A model generated the notes under the pieces. It was not told the DNA's origin. It saw only the letters and a program-made list of their open reading frames with translations, and made no database searches. The translations under genes and the position numbers were made by a program. Shown here piece after piece: positions 26,830-35,925 of a stretch of DNA of 64,000 bases. Origin of the DNA: Bacillota bacterium (GTDB taxonomy: Bacteria > Bacillota > Limnochordia > DTU087 > JAAYGB01); assembly GCA_012727955.1 (NCBI GenBank), contig JAAYGB010000023.1, positions 1-64,000 of the forward strand. The letters run 5' to 3'. Numbering within the stretch: the first letter of the stretch is position 1; every line of letters starts with the position of its first letter.

Positions 26830-28407
26830 GTGAGATGGAGAAACTTGCGGATTGGGAGAAAAATTGGCATTGGATTTGGATTGGTACTCGCGCTGCTGGG
26901 CTCTCTAGCCATTTCAAACTACATTAGTGTTCAGCGGATTCATAGCAGTGCAGAGCAGGTACTCGATAGCGGAGAATTGATACATACTCTAATGATGCGG
27001 GAAATTGACCACCTTCTGTGGGTGGACAACCTTCGGACAATCCTCGATTCCCAGGGACCCTCTGAGGTGGAATTGGAACTGGATCCCGACAGATGTCGGC
27101 TGGGGCAGTGGCTAAACAGTGAAGAACGCAGGCAGCTTGAGGAACTGTCACCCAGTGTCATGGCCGCTCTAGCGGAACTGGATGTTCACCATCGCAGGAT
27201 GCACGAAAGTGCACGCCAGATACAGGTTGACGTGACCGCAAATGCTTCTTTAGCTAGACAGACATACATGAATGAGACTAGGCAAGACCTATTGGTTGTC
27301 AGGGAGCGCCTGGCCCAGGTGACCTCAGTGGTGGATCAGCATCGTCTGGCGGCCGCCAAGGAGATGGATGCGATTACCCATGGTGCCTTGAACAGAAGTA
27401 TATACCTCCCCGTTGCTGCTCTTGTCGTTGGGGTTGTGATGGCCGTTGCCATTACCAGCAGCATCAGTCGACCGGTGCGGCTGCTGGCGGGAGCCATGAT
27501 CGAGGCGGCAGAAGGTAACTTAAATGTATCCGTGGATTATCAGGCGGAGGATGAGGCGGGACAGATGGTGACAGCCTTTAACGCAATGATCACTGCCCTG
27601 CAGCGGATCATCGCTGTTTCGAAACGAACGGTCACCGACACTGTCAATGCCAGCCAGCTTTTGTCTACGGCCAGCGAAGAACTCAGCGCTGCCGTTCAAG
27701 AGGTCGCCAGCAGCGCTACCTATTTTGCTACCAGTGCCACGGAAATTAGCGAGGAGACTCAAGGCATTAACGAGGCAGCCCGCAAGACAGGAGAGCTGGC
27801 CAAGACCAGTTCGGAGAAGACAGCCTCGTGCATGGAGACGATGCTCAGCATTCAACGGGCCTCCCATGAGACCGCTGCCGCCATCGACAGCCTAAAAAGT
27901 GCCTCGGAACAGATCGGCAAGATCGTCCAAGTGGTGACCAATATCGCCGATCAGACCAATCTGTTGTCTCTCAACGCTGCTATTGAGGCGGCCCGGGCGG
28001 GGGAATATGGGCAGGGGTTTGCCGTAGTTGCCGATGAAGTCCGACATCTGGCGGAGCAGACGAAATCCAGCCTCCAAGAGATTGATGGGATCGTGGCTAA
28101 TTTGAAGAGCCAGATGGATACCACCATTCACTTTACAAATTCCAGTCGGGAAGAAGTGGACCGGGGAACGGCGGTGGTGAAGGAAACCACTGAGTCACTG
28201 AATCAAATTGTTTCTCAGGTCAGTGAGATTATGGGTCAACTGCAGACCATTGCCGTGAGAACCCAGGAACAAGCAGCCACCAGTGAGGAGATCGCCGCTA
28301 TGACCCAGGAGCAAGCGGCTTCCACGGAAGAGGTGGCGGGCTCTGCGGCACAACTGGCTCAGATTGCTCAGAATCTGGAGAGCACTCTGGAGCAGTTGTC
28401 TGTCTAG
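26830..28407 (+). CDS. Methyl-accepting chemotaxis protein with extracytoplasmic CZB-like domain
   Basis: A first membrane helix (about residues 11-30) and a second (about 192-210) enclose a helical sensor region. This region carries the CZB zinc-binding pattern: His61 in DHLLW, Cys89 in CRLGQW, and His120/121 with His125 in VHHRRMH. A HAMP domain ([15 protein letters not shown]) and the receptor tip ([18 protein letters not shown]) follow. It should bind zinc outside the membrane and signal to CheA/CheW. The GTG start follows a GGAGAAGG site. No other chemotaxis gene is nearby. Confidence 0.92.
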   Translation: MRWRNLRIGRKIGIGFGLVLALLGSLAISNYISVQRIHSSAEQVLDSGELIHTLMMREIDHLLWVDNLRTILDSQGPSEVELELDPDRCRLGQWLNSEERRQLEELSPSVMAALAELDVHHRRMHESARQIQVDVTANASLARQTYMNETRQDLLVVRERLAQVTSVVDQHRLAAAKEMDAITHGALNRSIYLPVAALVVGVVMAVAITSSISRPVRLLAGAMIEAAEGNLNVSVDYQAEDEAGQMVTAFNAMITALQRIIAVSKRTVTDTVNASQLLSTASEELSAAVQEVASSATYFATSATEISEETQGINEAARKTGELAKTSSEKTASCMETMLSIQRASHETAAAIDSLKSASEQIGKIVQVVTNIADQTNLLSLNAAIEAARAGEYGQGFAVVADEVRHLAEQTKSSLQEIDGIVANLKSQMDTTIHFTNSSREEVDRGTAVVKETTESLNQIVSQVSEIMGQLQTIAVRTQEQAATSEEIAAMTQEQAASTEEVAGSAAQLAQIAQNLESTLEQLSV

Positions 28408-28448
28408 GTGAGGTTGGACGAAGGTAAGTTTCCCACAAGGATGTTAGT

Positions 28449-28495
28449 CACAGGGCTCATGAGGGCAATCCTCTTGAGCCCTGTGGCTTTTTTTG
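28449..28495 (+). terminator. Strong intrinsic terminator
   Basis: CACAGGGCTCA (28449-28459) pairs perfectly with TGAGCCCTGTG (28475-28485), with inner GAGG/CCTC pairing, followed by an 8-T tract. Confidence 0.92.
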
Positions 28496-28640
28496 TCAAC
28501 TACCGCCAGCCCATCGCAAGAATTTGGTAGGGGAACTTATCTCTCGGGAGAAGATAAGTATGTGGTGACAACCACTGTGCCTTTGGAAATAGGCCGGAAA
28601 AGTTGAAGTTAACAAGTTGCCAGAGAAGGAGCGGTCATCA

Positions 28641-28868
28641 GTGCTTAAGTGGCTATTGAAACGAGAGGTCATAGGATTCACCGGCTTTTTTGCAGTGGTC
28701 TTGGTGATTTTCGATTTGATTTACGGCAGGGACTTTAACAGCGAATTGCTGCTCAGTCGCTTGTCGATGGTCTTGGCCATCTGGGTAGTCTATGCCTTTA
28801 TCGAAAGGTCCAACGCCAAAAGGGACCAAAAGAAGAAGGGCAGAGATAAAGAAGAAAAACAGCGTTAG
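28641..28868 (+). CDS. Small two-helix membrane protein
   Basis: The 75-residue protein has two hydrophobic segments (IGFTGFFAVVLVIFDLIYG and LLLSRLSMVLAIWVVYAFI) and a very basic tail rich in K and R, which should stay in the cytoplasm. I do not recognise a family. GTG 28641 has AGAAGGAG about 10 bases upstream; a longer TTG start at 28617 lacks a site. The URO-D-like gene begins 19 bases after its stop, so the two may share a transcript. Confidence 0.6.
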   Translation: MLKWLLKREVIGFTGFFAVVLVIFDLIYGRDFNSELLLSRLSMVLAIWVVYAFIERSNAKRDQKKKGRDKEEKQR

Positions 28869-28887
28869 TTCCTAAGAGGTGAAGAGC

Positions 28888-30018
28888 ATGGCAGGACAGT
28901 CCGTGTTAAGACCCCAGGCGCCCTATACTGAAGAGATGACGCCTCGGGAGCGGTGGCAGCGAGTGATGCATTTTCAGAGTGTAGATCGCATTCCCCACTA
29001 TGAGTTTGGGTACTGGGATGAGTTGTACAGTGAGTGGCATGAGCAGGGGTTACCTCGCAGCATTGACAATGAGGCCCAGGCCAACGCCTATTTCGGCTTT
29101 GACGAAAGGATCGAGGTGGGGCCTCGTTTGGGCGTGATCCCGACCTTTCCCCGGGAGGTAGTGAGGGAAGAGGGGGACAACCTAATTGTCTATGACAGCG
29201 AAGGGGTCCTGTGTGCTGTGCCAAAGGAGGGCTCTTCGATCCCCCATTACCTAGATTTCCCTATTAAGGACCGTCGCACCTGGGAGGAGTATAAGCATCG
29301 GTTGGATCCCAATGATCCCCAGCGGATTCCTTCCGAGGAGGAACTAGATGAATTGGCTGCCCAGTTGCGCCAAGCCACGGTGCCGGTGGGGATCAATATC
29401 GGGTCTTTGTTTGGCAAGCCTCGAGATCGCATGGGTTTTGAAGGGATCGCCCTGATGATGTATGACGATCCAGAACTGATGGATGAAATCATTGAAACCC
29501 AGTGTAGGATGATCGAAGTAGGTATCGAGCCCTATCTCCAGCGGATTCAGTTTGATTTTGCTGCCGGTTGGGAGGACATTTGTTTTAACAACGGGTGCAT
29601 CATTGGGCCGGCGATGTTCCGAGAATTCTTGCTGCCGAGATATCAGCGGATTGCCAAGCTGGTCCACCGTTATGGCGTTGATGTGATTTATACGGATTGT
29701 GATGGCAACATCAACGGGGTAGTTGACATCTGGCTTGAGGCAGGATACAACTGCATGTTTCCCGTGGAGGTTCGAGCGGGGTCTGATCCCGTGGAACTTC
29801 GTCGCCGTTACGGCAAGGATCTGTTGATGCTCGGTGGCTTCGATAAGATGGCCTTGTTGGCGGGGAAGGAAGCTATCCTCCAGGAGCTGAAACGCCTGGT
29901 GCCGATCATCGAGGAGGGAGGATACATACCCCACGTCGATCACCGGGTGCCCGCGGGAGTCAAATTAGAGGACTATAAATATTACCTCACCGAAAAGCGA
30001 GCTGTCTTGGGTTTCTAG
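28888..30018 (+). CDS. Uroporphyrinogen decarboxylase-family protein (MtaA-like)
   Basis: The protein (376 residues from ATG 28888) has the URO-D/MtaA TIM-barrel pattern: MTPRERWQRVMHFQSVDRIP at the start, VIYTDCDGN, GYNCMFPVEVRAG and GGFDKMALLAGKE. Members outside heme synthesis usually transfer methyl groups to or from corrinoid proteins or thiols, as in MtaA and related demethylases. No other heme-synthesis gene is near, and a MetH-reactivation-like gene sits at 33320, which favours a methyltransferase role. A start at 28879 (GTG) is possible, but AGAGGTG fits ATG 28888. Confidence 0.85.
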   Translation: MAGQSVLRPQAPYTEEMTPRERWQRVMHFQSVDRIPHYEFGYWDELYSEWHEQGLPRSIDNEAQANAYFGFDERIEVGPRLGVIPTFPREVVREEGDNLIVYDSEGVLCAVPKEGSSIPHYLDFPIKDRRTWEEYKHRLDPNDPQRIPSEEELDELAAQLRQATVPVGINIGSLFGKPRDRMGFEGIALMMYDDPELMDEIIETQCRMIEVGIEPYLQRIQFDFAAGWEDICFNNGCIIGPAMFREFLLPRYQRIAKLVHRYGVDVIYTDCDGNINGVVDIWLEAGYNCMFPVEVRAGSDPVELRRRYGKDLLMLGGFDKMALLAGKEAILQELKRLVPIIEEGGYIPHVDHRVPAGVKLEDYKYYLTEKRAVLGF

Positions 30019-30036
30019 GGGTGAAGCAACATCATC

Positions 30037-31035
30037 ATGGTCGTCAAGGTAGCATATGTTTTTTTCTCCAGGAGCATAGACCCTTGGTACAACTTGGCTG
30101 TGGAGGAATGGTTGTTAAGGCGAGTTGAGCCGGGACAAGTAATTTTGTATTTGTGGCAAAATCATCATACCGTAGTTATTGGCCGGAATCAAAATGCCTG
30201 GAAGGAGTGCCGCTGCCAAGAGCTAGAGGCCTCGGGAGGCAAGTTGGCTCGGCGGCTGTCTGGGGGAGGCGCGGTTTACCACGACTTAGGCAATCTTAAT
30301 TTCACCTTTCTTGCCGGCCGGGATGTCTATGACGTAGAGCGTCAACTCCAGGTGATCCTAGACGCGGTGCGGTCCGTGGGAATCGAGGCGGAGTTTTCCG
30401 GGCGCAACGATCTCGAAGTTTCGGGAAGAAAATTCTCGGGAAATGCCTTTTATCTAGAGCGACAGGCGGCTTTTCACCATGGCACGGTAATGGTAAATTG
30501 TGACTTTACCAAGCTCAGTCGCTTCCTGCAGGTGTCATCGGCGAAGATGGCGGCCAAGGGCGTGGAATCACTGCGGGCTCGGGTGATCAATCTGGCAGAG
30601 CTGAATCCCACTTTGACGGTGGCAGCTGTGCAGCAAAGGATCGTCGAACACTTCGCCGCTGCTTACAGTAATTTCCAGGGAGAGATACCCCTTCTTCCTC
30701 AAGGCGGGGAGTTTGACCGGTTGGTGGCCAAGTACAGCTCTTGGCAGTGGCGCTACGGGCAGACGCCCCAGTTTGCCGTGACCTTTGAGACCCGCTTTCC
30801 TTGGGGCGGGATCGAGTTGGCGCTGAATTTAAGGCAGGGACGGATCTGTGAAGCGAAGATTTTTTCCGACGCGATGGATGCCGACTTGGTGGAGGCCATG
30901 GCTACCAGTTTGCTGGGAGTGCCCTTTACTCAATCGGCTATGGCTCAGGCCGTGGCTGATGTGGCAACGGATTCGAACTCCGCCGCATCTATAGTTTCCG
31001 ATGTCAGTGACTGGATCAGCTGCCTGGTCCTATAG
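30037..31035 (+). CDS. Lipoate--protein ligase
   Basis: The 332-residue enzyme attaches lipoate to E2 or glycine-cleavage H protein. The biotin/lipoate-ligase fold motifs are RRLSGGGAVYHD (lipoate-site), GNLNFTF, GRNDLEVSGRKFSGNAF and HHGTVMVN. The accessory C-terminal domain is present. The ATG has AGGGGTGAAG upstream. It follows the URO-D-like gene by 18 bases and probably shares its transcript; no E2 or GcvH gene is visible in the window. Confidence 0.93.
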   Translation: MVVKVAYVFFSRSIDPWYNLAVEEWLLRRVEPGQVILYLWQNHHTVVIGRNQNAWKECRCQELEASGGKLARRLSGGGAVYHDLGNLNFTFLAGRDVYDVERQLQVILDAVRSVGIEAEFSGRNDLEVSGRKFSGNAFYLERQAAFHHGTVMVNCDFTKLSRFLQVSSAKMAAKGVESLRARVINLAELNPTLTVAAVQQRIVEHFAAAYSNFQGEIPLLPQGGEFDRLVAKYSSWQWRYGQTPQFAVTFETRFPWGGIELALNLRQGRICEAKIFSDAMDADLVEAMATSLLGVPFTQSAMAQAVADVATDSNSAASIVSDVSDWISCLVL

Positions 31036-31073
31036 CGGGCGGTTACCGACAATACTACCGACGGAGTGATAGA

Positions 31074-31946
31074 GTGGATAACACGAAACTGGCGTACTTC
31101 GGTGTAGGAGTCAACGTCGCCTTGTTTGGGATGAAGCTTTGGGCCGGAACGGCATCGGGCAGTATCGCCGCGGTCTCCGATGCCCTTAACTCCCTTCTGG
31201 ACGTATTCTCTTACACTGCTTTAAGTATTGCTGTCTGGCTGCACAATCAGGAGCCCGATGAGGACCATCCCTTTGGTCATCGGCGGGCTGAGCCTCTGGC
31301 GGGGTTTATTATTGCCATTGTAGCTGCCATCCTAGGTGGGACGATTATCAAGGATGCCATCGTCGCCTTTATCGTCGACGAGCCCCTGCATGTGACATCA
31401 AGGATTCTGATGGTACTGATTGCCGCAGTGGTGATTAAAGCCTTTCAGGCAGTGCTTTACTATGCGGCAGCTCGCCGCAGTCGGAGCAAAGCGCTGATGG
31501 CAGGATTCATCGATGCCCGTAACGACATTCTCTCCTCGTTGGTGGTGTTTATTGGTGTGTTTGTCGGTGGACGCTACGATGAGTTAGCGGCCTTGTTCAT
31601 CGGGGCCTGGATTCTTTTTTCCGGGATTCGGATTGGGATGGAAAACGCCGGATACCTCATGGGTAGAGCTGCCGATCCTGAGACCATTGCGATGATTGAA
31701 AAAACCGCCTTGGCTATTGCCGGTGTGAAGGGGATTGATGAAATCCGTGCCCACTTTGTCGGGGATCGCATCCATGCCGACGTGCATATCGAGGTGGATT
31801 CCCGTTTATCGGTGGGGGAGGCCCATGACATCAGCGAGCAGGTGAAATGGGCAGTGGATGCCTTGCCGGAAATTGATAACACCTTCGTTCATGTGGATCT
31901 TTTTGTCGGTGATAACACCGAGAAAGAGAAGGAATTTACTGGCTAA
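31074..31946 (+). CDS. Cation diffusion facilitator (metal efflux) transporter
   Basis: The six-helix membrane domain includes the metal-site motif DALNSLLDVFSY and the family signature HPFGHRRAEPL. A cytoplasmic ferredoxin-like C-terminal domain follows, with HADVHIEVD. CDF proteins exchange Zn2+, Fe2+, Mn2+ or Co2+ for protons. The first-site residues here are D-N...DV and the H/D pair of the family signature; I cannot tell the metal. GTG start with GGAGTGAT. It lies 38 bases after the lipoate ligase gene. Confidence 0.92.
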   Translation: MDNTKLAYFGVGVNVALFGMKLWAGTASGSIAAVSDALNSLLDVFSYTALSIAVWLHNQEPDEDHPFGHRRAEPLAGFIIAIVAAILGGTIIKDAIVAFIVDEPLHVTSRILMVLIAAVVIKAFQAVLYYAAARRSRSKALMAGFIDARNDILSSLVVFIGVFVGGRYDELAALFIGAWILFSGIRIGMENAGYLMGRAADPETIAMIEKTALAIAGVKGIDEIRAHFVGDRIHADVHIEVDSRLSVGEAHDISEQVKWAVDALPEIDNTFVHVDLFVGDNTEKEKEFTG

Positions 31947-31968
31947 TTCCCTAATGTTGTCGTGATGG

Positions 31969-31991
31969 GTTTAGTACTTGGATCACTAAAC
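31969..31991 (+). promoter_or_regulatory. Operator-like inverted repeat upstream of sulfatase
   Basis: GTTTAGT (31969-31975) and ACTAAAC (31985-31991) are perfect 7-bp arms with a 9-base spacer, 6 bases ahead of the sulfatase ribosome site. It looks like a repressor site or a short RNA hairpin. No regulator gene is adjacent. Confidence 0.45.
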
Positions 31992-32005
31992 ATAGGAGGA
32001 AGACG

Positions 32006-33310
32006 ATGCGCAACATTCTCTACGTTCATACCCATGACACCGGTCGATACATCCAGCCCTATGGTTACGGGGTACCGACCCCGAATCTGATGACGCTGGC
32101 AGAGACCGGTACCCTGTTTCGCCAAGCCTACAACGCAGCTCCGACCTGTTCGCCCAGTCGCGCCGCTTTGCTCACAGGAATGGCTCCCCATTCCTGCGGG
32201 ATGATCGGCCTTGCCCACCGGGGTTTTAGTCTCAATGACTACAGCAAGCACCTAGCTAACTTCCTGGGTGATAAGGGATTTGAAACAGTCCTGTGCGGGG
32301 TGCAACATGAAGCTGCCAATGCCGAGGACATCGGTTACGATAGGATTCTGCCTACCTCAGGAAAGAACGCCATCGAAGTAGACCTGTCGGGAGCAGCTGC
32401 CGTGGCGGAGTACCTGAAATCGCCCCATGAGAAGCCCTTTTTCCTGTCCTTCGGGATGCAGAATACCCACAGGCCCTTTCCCGAGATAGATCCCGACGTC
32501 AATCCCGATTATGTTCAACCCCCGCTGCCCTTGCCCGACACCAAAGAAGTTCGGGAAGACATGGCGGCCTTCATCACCTCTGCTAAGGTGGTCGATCGCT
32601 GTGTTGGTATCGTAATGGAGGCCCTGGAGCAGTCGGGTCTGAAGGATGAAACCTTGGTGATTTTCACCACGGATCACGGAATTGCCTTTCCGAAGATGAA
32701 GTGCAATCTCTATGACACCGGAACGGGAGTGGCTTTGATCTTCAACTACCCCAACAATCCTGCTAAGGGCAAAGCCATCGACAGTCTCGTCTCTCACATC
32801 GACGTCTTCCCAACGATTTGCGACATGTTTAACCATGAAAAACCCGAGTGGCTGCAGGGTAATTCTATGGTTCCTCTGTTTACCGGGGAGAAGGAGGAAA
32901 TTCGGAAGGAGCTGTTCACCGAGGTCACATACCATGCAGCCTACGAGCCAATGCGAGCTATTAGAACTAAGCGGTACAAACTGATCAAGCTCTTTGATGA
33001 TCACGATCGCTATGTTCCGGCCAACATTGACGATTCCCTAAGTAAGTCTTTGCTGGTGGACAACGGGCTGATGGAGCTGGCTCGGGACAAGGAGATGCTC
33101 TTTGACCTGTATCACGATCCGCTGGAGCGGGTGAATCTCGTGGACGATCCTCGCTACGAGGCTGTGTACAAGGACCTATCACAGCGGTTGAGGGATTGGA
33201 TGGAGCAGACAGAGGATCCTCTATTGCAGGGTCATCGGGTACCTAAGCCCGAGGGAGCGATGGTGAACACTCGCACCACCCTCAGCCCCAATTCTGGAGA
33301 ATGGGAGTAG
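32006..33310 (+). CDS. Cysteine-type sulfatase
   Basis: The formylglycine motif is C48-S-P-S-R followed by AALLTG, the standard type I sulfatase pattern. A metal-binding acidic region (HTHDTGR) is at the N-terminus and VIFTTDHG marks the C-terminal metal site. It should hydrolyse sulfate esters, likely on sugars, after the cysteine is oxidised by a maturase not seen in the window. There is no signal peptide, so it acts inside the cell. An AGGAGGA site lies upstream. The MetH-activation-like gene follows by 9 bases. Confidence 0.9.
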   Translation: MRNILYVHTHDTGRYIQPYGYGVPTPNLMTLAETGTLFRQAYNAAPTCSPSRAALLTGMAPHSCGMIGLAHRGFSLNDYSKHLANFLGDKGFETVLCGVQHEAANAEDIGYDRILPTSGKNAIEVDLSGAAAVAEYLKSPHEKPFFLSFGMQNTHRPFPEIDPDVNPDYVQPPLPLPDTKEVREDMAAFITSAKVVDRCVGIVMEALEQSGLKDETLVIFTTDHGIAFPKMKCNLYDTGTGVALIFNYPNNPAKGKAIDSLVSHIDVFPTICDMFNHEKPEWLQGNSMVPLFTGEKEEIRKELFTEVTYHAAYEPMRAIRTKRYKLIKLFDDHDRYVPANIDDSLSKSLLVDNGLMELARDKEMLFDLYHDPLERVNLVDDPRYEAVYKDLSQRLRDWMEQTEDPLLQGHRVPKPEGAMVNTRTTLSPNSGEWE

Positions 33311-33319
33311 GGATAGACT

Positions 33320-34000
33320 GTGAAACCAAAGGTGTTAGATAACATTGTCCTGGAGCTTGGGCTGGACCAAGTTCTCAGCCGGCTTCACATTGACCCCGAT
33401 AGTGAGGATGCTGTCTGGGTAGAGCAGATGGTAAAGGAAGCTCGCCAGATAGCTCGGCCGAAAGTGATCTATGCACCCTTTGACATCGATGAGAAGGGTG
33501 ACGACTACGTGGTGATCGGCGGGATCCGCTTTGAGAGTCGGATTCTGCGAGTTAACCTGGATAGTGCCCATCGCGTCTTTGCGTACGTGGCTTCCTGTGG
33601 TCGGGAGCTGCAGGAGTGGATGGAATTCTTCGATGATATGTTGATGCAATACGCCGCGGACGAGATCTGTCGGCTGGGTTTAAATGCTGCTGTAGAGGCC
33701 TTTCTTAAGGATATCAATAAGGTGCTGCCGGGAAAGAGTGCCTCGATGAATCCAGGTTCCTTGCCCGACTGGCCCTTGCCCGAGCAGCAAAAGCTTTTTG
33801 CTTTGCTGGGAGGTTCACCTTTGGTTATCGGAGTGGAGCTCAGTGACTCTTCATTGATGCGTCCCATTAAATCCATATCTGGATTTCGGTTTGCAACGGA
33901 GCACAACTTTGAGAATTGTCAGCTTTGCCCCCGGGAGAACTGTCCCGGAAGACGGGCACCCTACGATGAAGGGCTATACCAGGCTCGCTACGCAGGTTAG
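33320..34000 (+). CDS. Vitamin-B12-dependent methionine-synthase activation-domain-like protein
   Basis: The 226-residue protein has the signature of MetH-activation-domain-like proteins: MNPGSLPDWPLPEQQ, GVELSDSSLMRPIKSISGF, and a C-terminal three-cysteine tail (C200, C203, C208; ENCQLCPRENCPG). Such stand-alone proteins help reductively reactivate corrinoid proteins. No methionine synthase gene is next to it, but an MtaA/URO-D-like protein is encoded in the same cluster. The tail resembles a metal or Fe-S binding site. GTG start with AGGGATAG; a terminator follows. Confidence 0.88.
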   Translation: MKPKVLDNIVLELGLDQVLSRLHIDPDSEDAVWVEQMVKEARQIARPKVIYAPFDIDEKGDDYVVIGGIRFESRILRVNLDSAHRVFAYVASCGRELQEWMEFFDDMLMQYAADEICRLGLNAAVEAFLKDINKVLPGKSASMNPGSLPDWPLPEQQKLFALLGGSPLVIGVELSDSSLMRPIKSISGFRFATEHNFENCQLCPRENCPGRRAPYDEGLYQARYAG

Positions 34001-34016
34001 GGTTGACGACAAACAC

Positions 34017-34063
34017 AAAGCCATCTCTGGGTCCCAACGCCTCGGGCCCGAGATGGCTTTTTT
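34017..34063. terminator. Bidirectional intrinsic terminator
   Basis: AAAGCCATCTC (34017-34027) pairs with GAGATGGCTTT (34050-34060) and CCC/GGG inside, followed by T's. It lies between convergent genes. Confidence 0.85.
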
Positions 34064-34708
34064 CTACAGATCAACCCGTTCAAATCGGCTAGCGGAGATC
34101 CGGTAGGCCGCAATATTCCCGGTGATGTACACCACTACACCAGTAAGCAAGATGGGCAGCTGGCGCACCAGCATAGCCGGCTCTACACTGTCCAGCCAGG
34201 CAAACCTGGGAAAATGCACGATGATCTCCATGGCCAACACTGCTAAAGCGGCGGGAGTAACCGCTAGTAAGAAGGCAATTCCCACCTTGTGCGCGTCCCT
34301 AAAGAACTGGGTCAGGAAAATCACGTTGAAGATGGTGTAAATCACCAGGCCAAAGCCGTAGTAGGCCACGTTGGCCTCAATCCCGGCGGGATTACCTCCT
34401 GGAAGCAAGCCCACCCGCAGCACAGCGAAGGGAAGGGAAATGAGGAGCTGTGTCATCTGGGCCAACACCAACAGCAGGCACTTCGCCTTCACCGTGTCCC
34501 GTTTCTTCACCGGAAGCAGGGCCGTATAGTAAATGTCATTGGTCTCCCGTCCATACATGAAGGTAATAAAGGGGGCGAGGCAGCCGAAGATAAAGACCAT
34601 TCCGTAGGGGTAGGCCGGAACAATGACCAGAACACCCAGGAATGTGAATATAAACAGATTAGGGTGGGCCGCGAGCCGCAGTTCCTTATACAGAAGATCA
34701 AACATCAC
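34064..34708 (-). CDS. ABC-2 transporter permease (small, ABC2_membrane_5-like)
   Basis: The 214-residue protein has six hydrophobic segments. The N-terminus reads LLYKELRLAAHPNLF and the middle YGRETNDIYYTALLPVKKRD, both typical of the ABC2_membrane_5 family that pairs with YtrB/BcrA-type ATPases in Bacillota. It overlaps the ATPase gene by 11 bases. Together they form a small ABC exporter, perhaps for peptides or lipids. The terminator at 34017-34063 ends the operon. Confidence 0.85.
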   Translation of the reverse strand: MMFDLLYKELRLAAHPNLFIFTFLGVLVIVPAYPYGMVFIFGCLAPFITFMYGRETNDIYYTALLPVKKRDTVKAKCLLLVLAQMTQLLISLPFAVLRVGLLPGGNPAGIEANVAYYGFGLVIYTIFNVIFLTQFFRDAHKVGIAFLLAVTPAALAVLAMEIIVHFPRFAWLDSVEPAMLVRQLPILLTGVVVYITGNIAAYRISASRFERVDL

Positions 34709-35444
34709 AGCTGCTCCTTTCCGTACGGATCATGATTTCCTCTAAGGATAGCTCTTTGCTTTCCCCGGGGTTTTTCAAGTATTGGAAGGACTCAATGAAA
34801 GCAGCCTTTTCGGCACTTCGCAGCAGTCTTCCGTCCTTGATATAGGTGATGTCATCGGCACATTTTTCCAGATCCGAGGTGATGTGGGTGGAATAGAGGA
34901 TGCTTCGCTGCCCGTCTTTGACCAACTGGCGAAACAGTGTCAAGAGATCGTTCCGCGATACCGGGTCCAGTCCACTGGTGGGCTCGTCAAAGATCAACAG
35001 TTTCGCATTGTGGGACAATGCCAAGGCGATCATGTACTTGACCTTCATCCCAGAGGAAAGCTCCTTCACCCTCTTTGTGGGGTCGAGGGAAAACATCTCT
35101 AGATACCTTTGGTAAGCCCTTTCGTCCCAGTCTGTGTAAAAACGCTTTGTGACCTTAGTGATATCTGCCAGCTTCTTATGTCTATAGAAATCTATTCCCC
35201 CTAAGACAACTCCGATTTTCTGTTTGCAGCTCTCTTCTTGGGCTCTGAAGTCCATGCCAAACATTTCCACATGGCCGGAGTCTGGGTTCACCAGATTCAG
35301 GATTGATTTTAGCGTGGTGGTTTTTCCAGCACCATTCTTTCCAATCAACCCCATGATTCGACCTGGAGCCAGCGAGAAGCTAACATCTTCAAGTATGAAA
35401 TTGGGATAACGCTTGGTCAATCCCGCTACAGACAAAACTGTCAT
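34698..35444 (-). CDS. ABC transporter ATP-binding protein (YtrB/BcrA-like)
   Basis: The protein (248 residues) has Walker A in GLIGKNGAGKTTTLK, the signature LSSGMKVKY and Walker B LLIFDEPTSG. It drives the permease encoded downstream. It follows the XRE-AbrB regulator gene by 6 bases, so this is a regulator-ATPase-permease operon. AAAGGAGA precedes the ATG. This layout resembles small stress- or cell-envelope-responsive ABC exporters such as YtrBC, but the regulator type differs (XRE-AbrB, not GntR). Confidence 0.92.
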   Translation of the reverse strand: MTVLSVAGLTKRYPNFILEDVSFSLAPGRIMGLIGKNGAGKTTTLKSILNLVNPDSGHVEMFGMDFRAQEESCKQKIGVVLGGIDFYRHKKLADITKVTKRFYTDWDERAYQRYLEMFSLDPTKRVKELSSGMKVKYMIALALSHNAKLLIFDEPTSGLDPVSRNDLLTLFRQLVKDGQRSILYSTHITSDLEKCADDITYIKDGRLLRSAEKAAFIESFQYLKNPGESKELSLEEIMIRTERSSCDV

Positions 35445-35450
35445 ATTCAG

Positions 35451-35912
35451 CTAATCTCCTTTGTTACCAAATATACTTTCTATGGCATATCCCGTCATAT
35501 TCAGGAAAGAACGACTATCTACCAACGCGATTCCAGGGGTGGCTGGATTTGTGTCTCCTAATACCACTAGGGTATCTCCCGGCTGCAAGTGGAAGATGTC
35601 CCTGGCTTTCTTGGGCAGTACAATCTGTCCCCTCTCACCTAAGGTTACCACCCCAAAGAGATGCTTATTTCGTGGGGGGATGGGCATTCCCGTGCTCTTT
35701 GGATCGTAGCGCACCAGGTCATTCAAGGATACGTCATACAAATCTGCCAAAGCTTCGCAGTTAATAATATCGGGAAGAGATTCACCCTTTTCCCATTTGG
35801 CCACAGCCTGGCGACTTACGCCGATTTTTTCGGCAACTTCCTCCTGGGACATGCGGTTGATTTTCCGCAGGTGGCAAAGGTTAGCAGCAATGTTATCTCG
35901 GGGATTATTCAT
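35451..35912 (-). CDS. XRE helix-turn-helix fused to AbrB/SpoVT DNA-binding domain
   Basis: The first half (residues 1-65) has an XRE helix-turn-helix: MSQEEVAEKIGVSRQAVAKW and EKGESLP. The second half has an AbrB/MazE/SpoVT swapped-hairpin barrel: LGERGQIVLPKKARDIFHLQ and PGDTLVVL. It should bind DNA and control the ABC genes behind it. The ATG at 35912 immediately follows AGGAGGT, unusually close, and a TATACT sits just upstream. A much longer in-frame reading upstream has no family match and should not be used. Confidence 0.85.
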   Translation of the reverse strand: MNNPRDNIAANLCHLRKINRMSQEEVAEKIGVSRQAVAKWEKGESLPDIINCEALADLYDVSLNDLVRYDPKSTGMPIPPRNKHLFGVVTLGERGQIVLPKKARDIFHLQPGDTLVVLGDTNPATPGIALVDSRSFLNMTGYAIESIFGNKGD

Positions 35913-35925
35913 ACCTCCTGGACCC

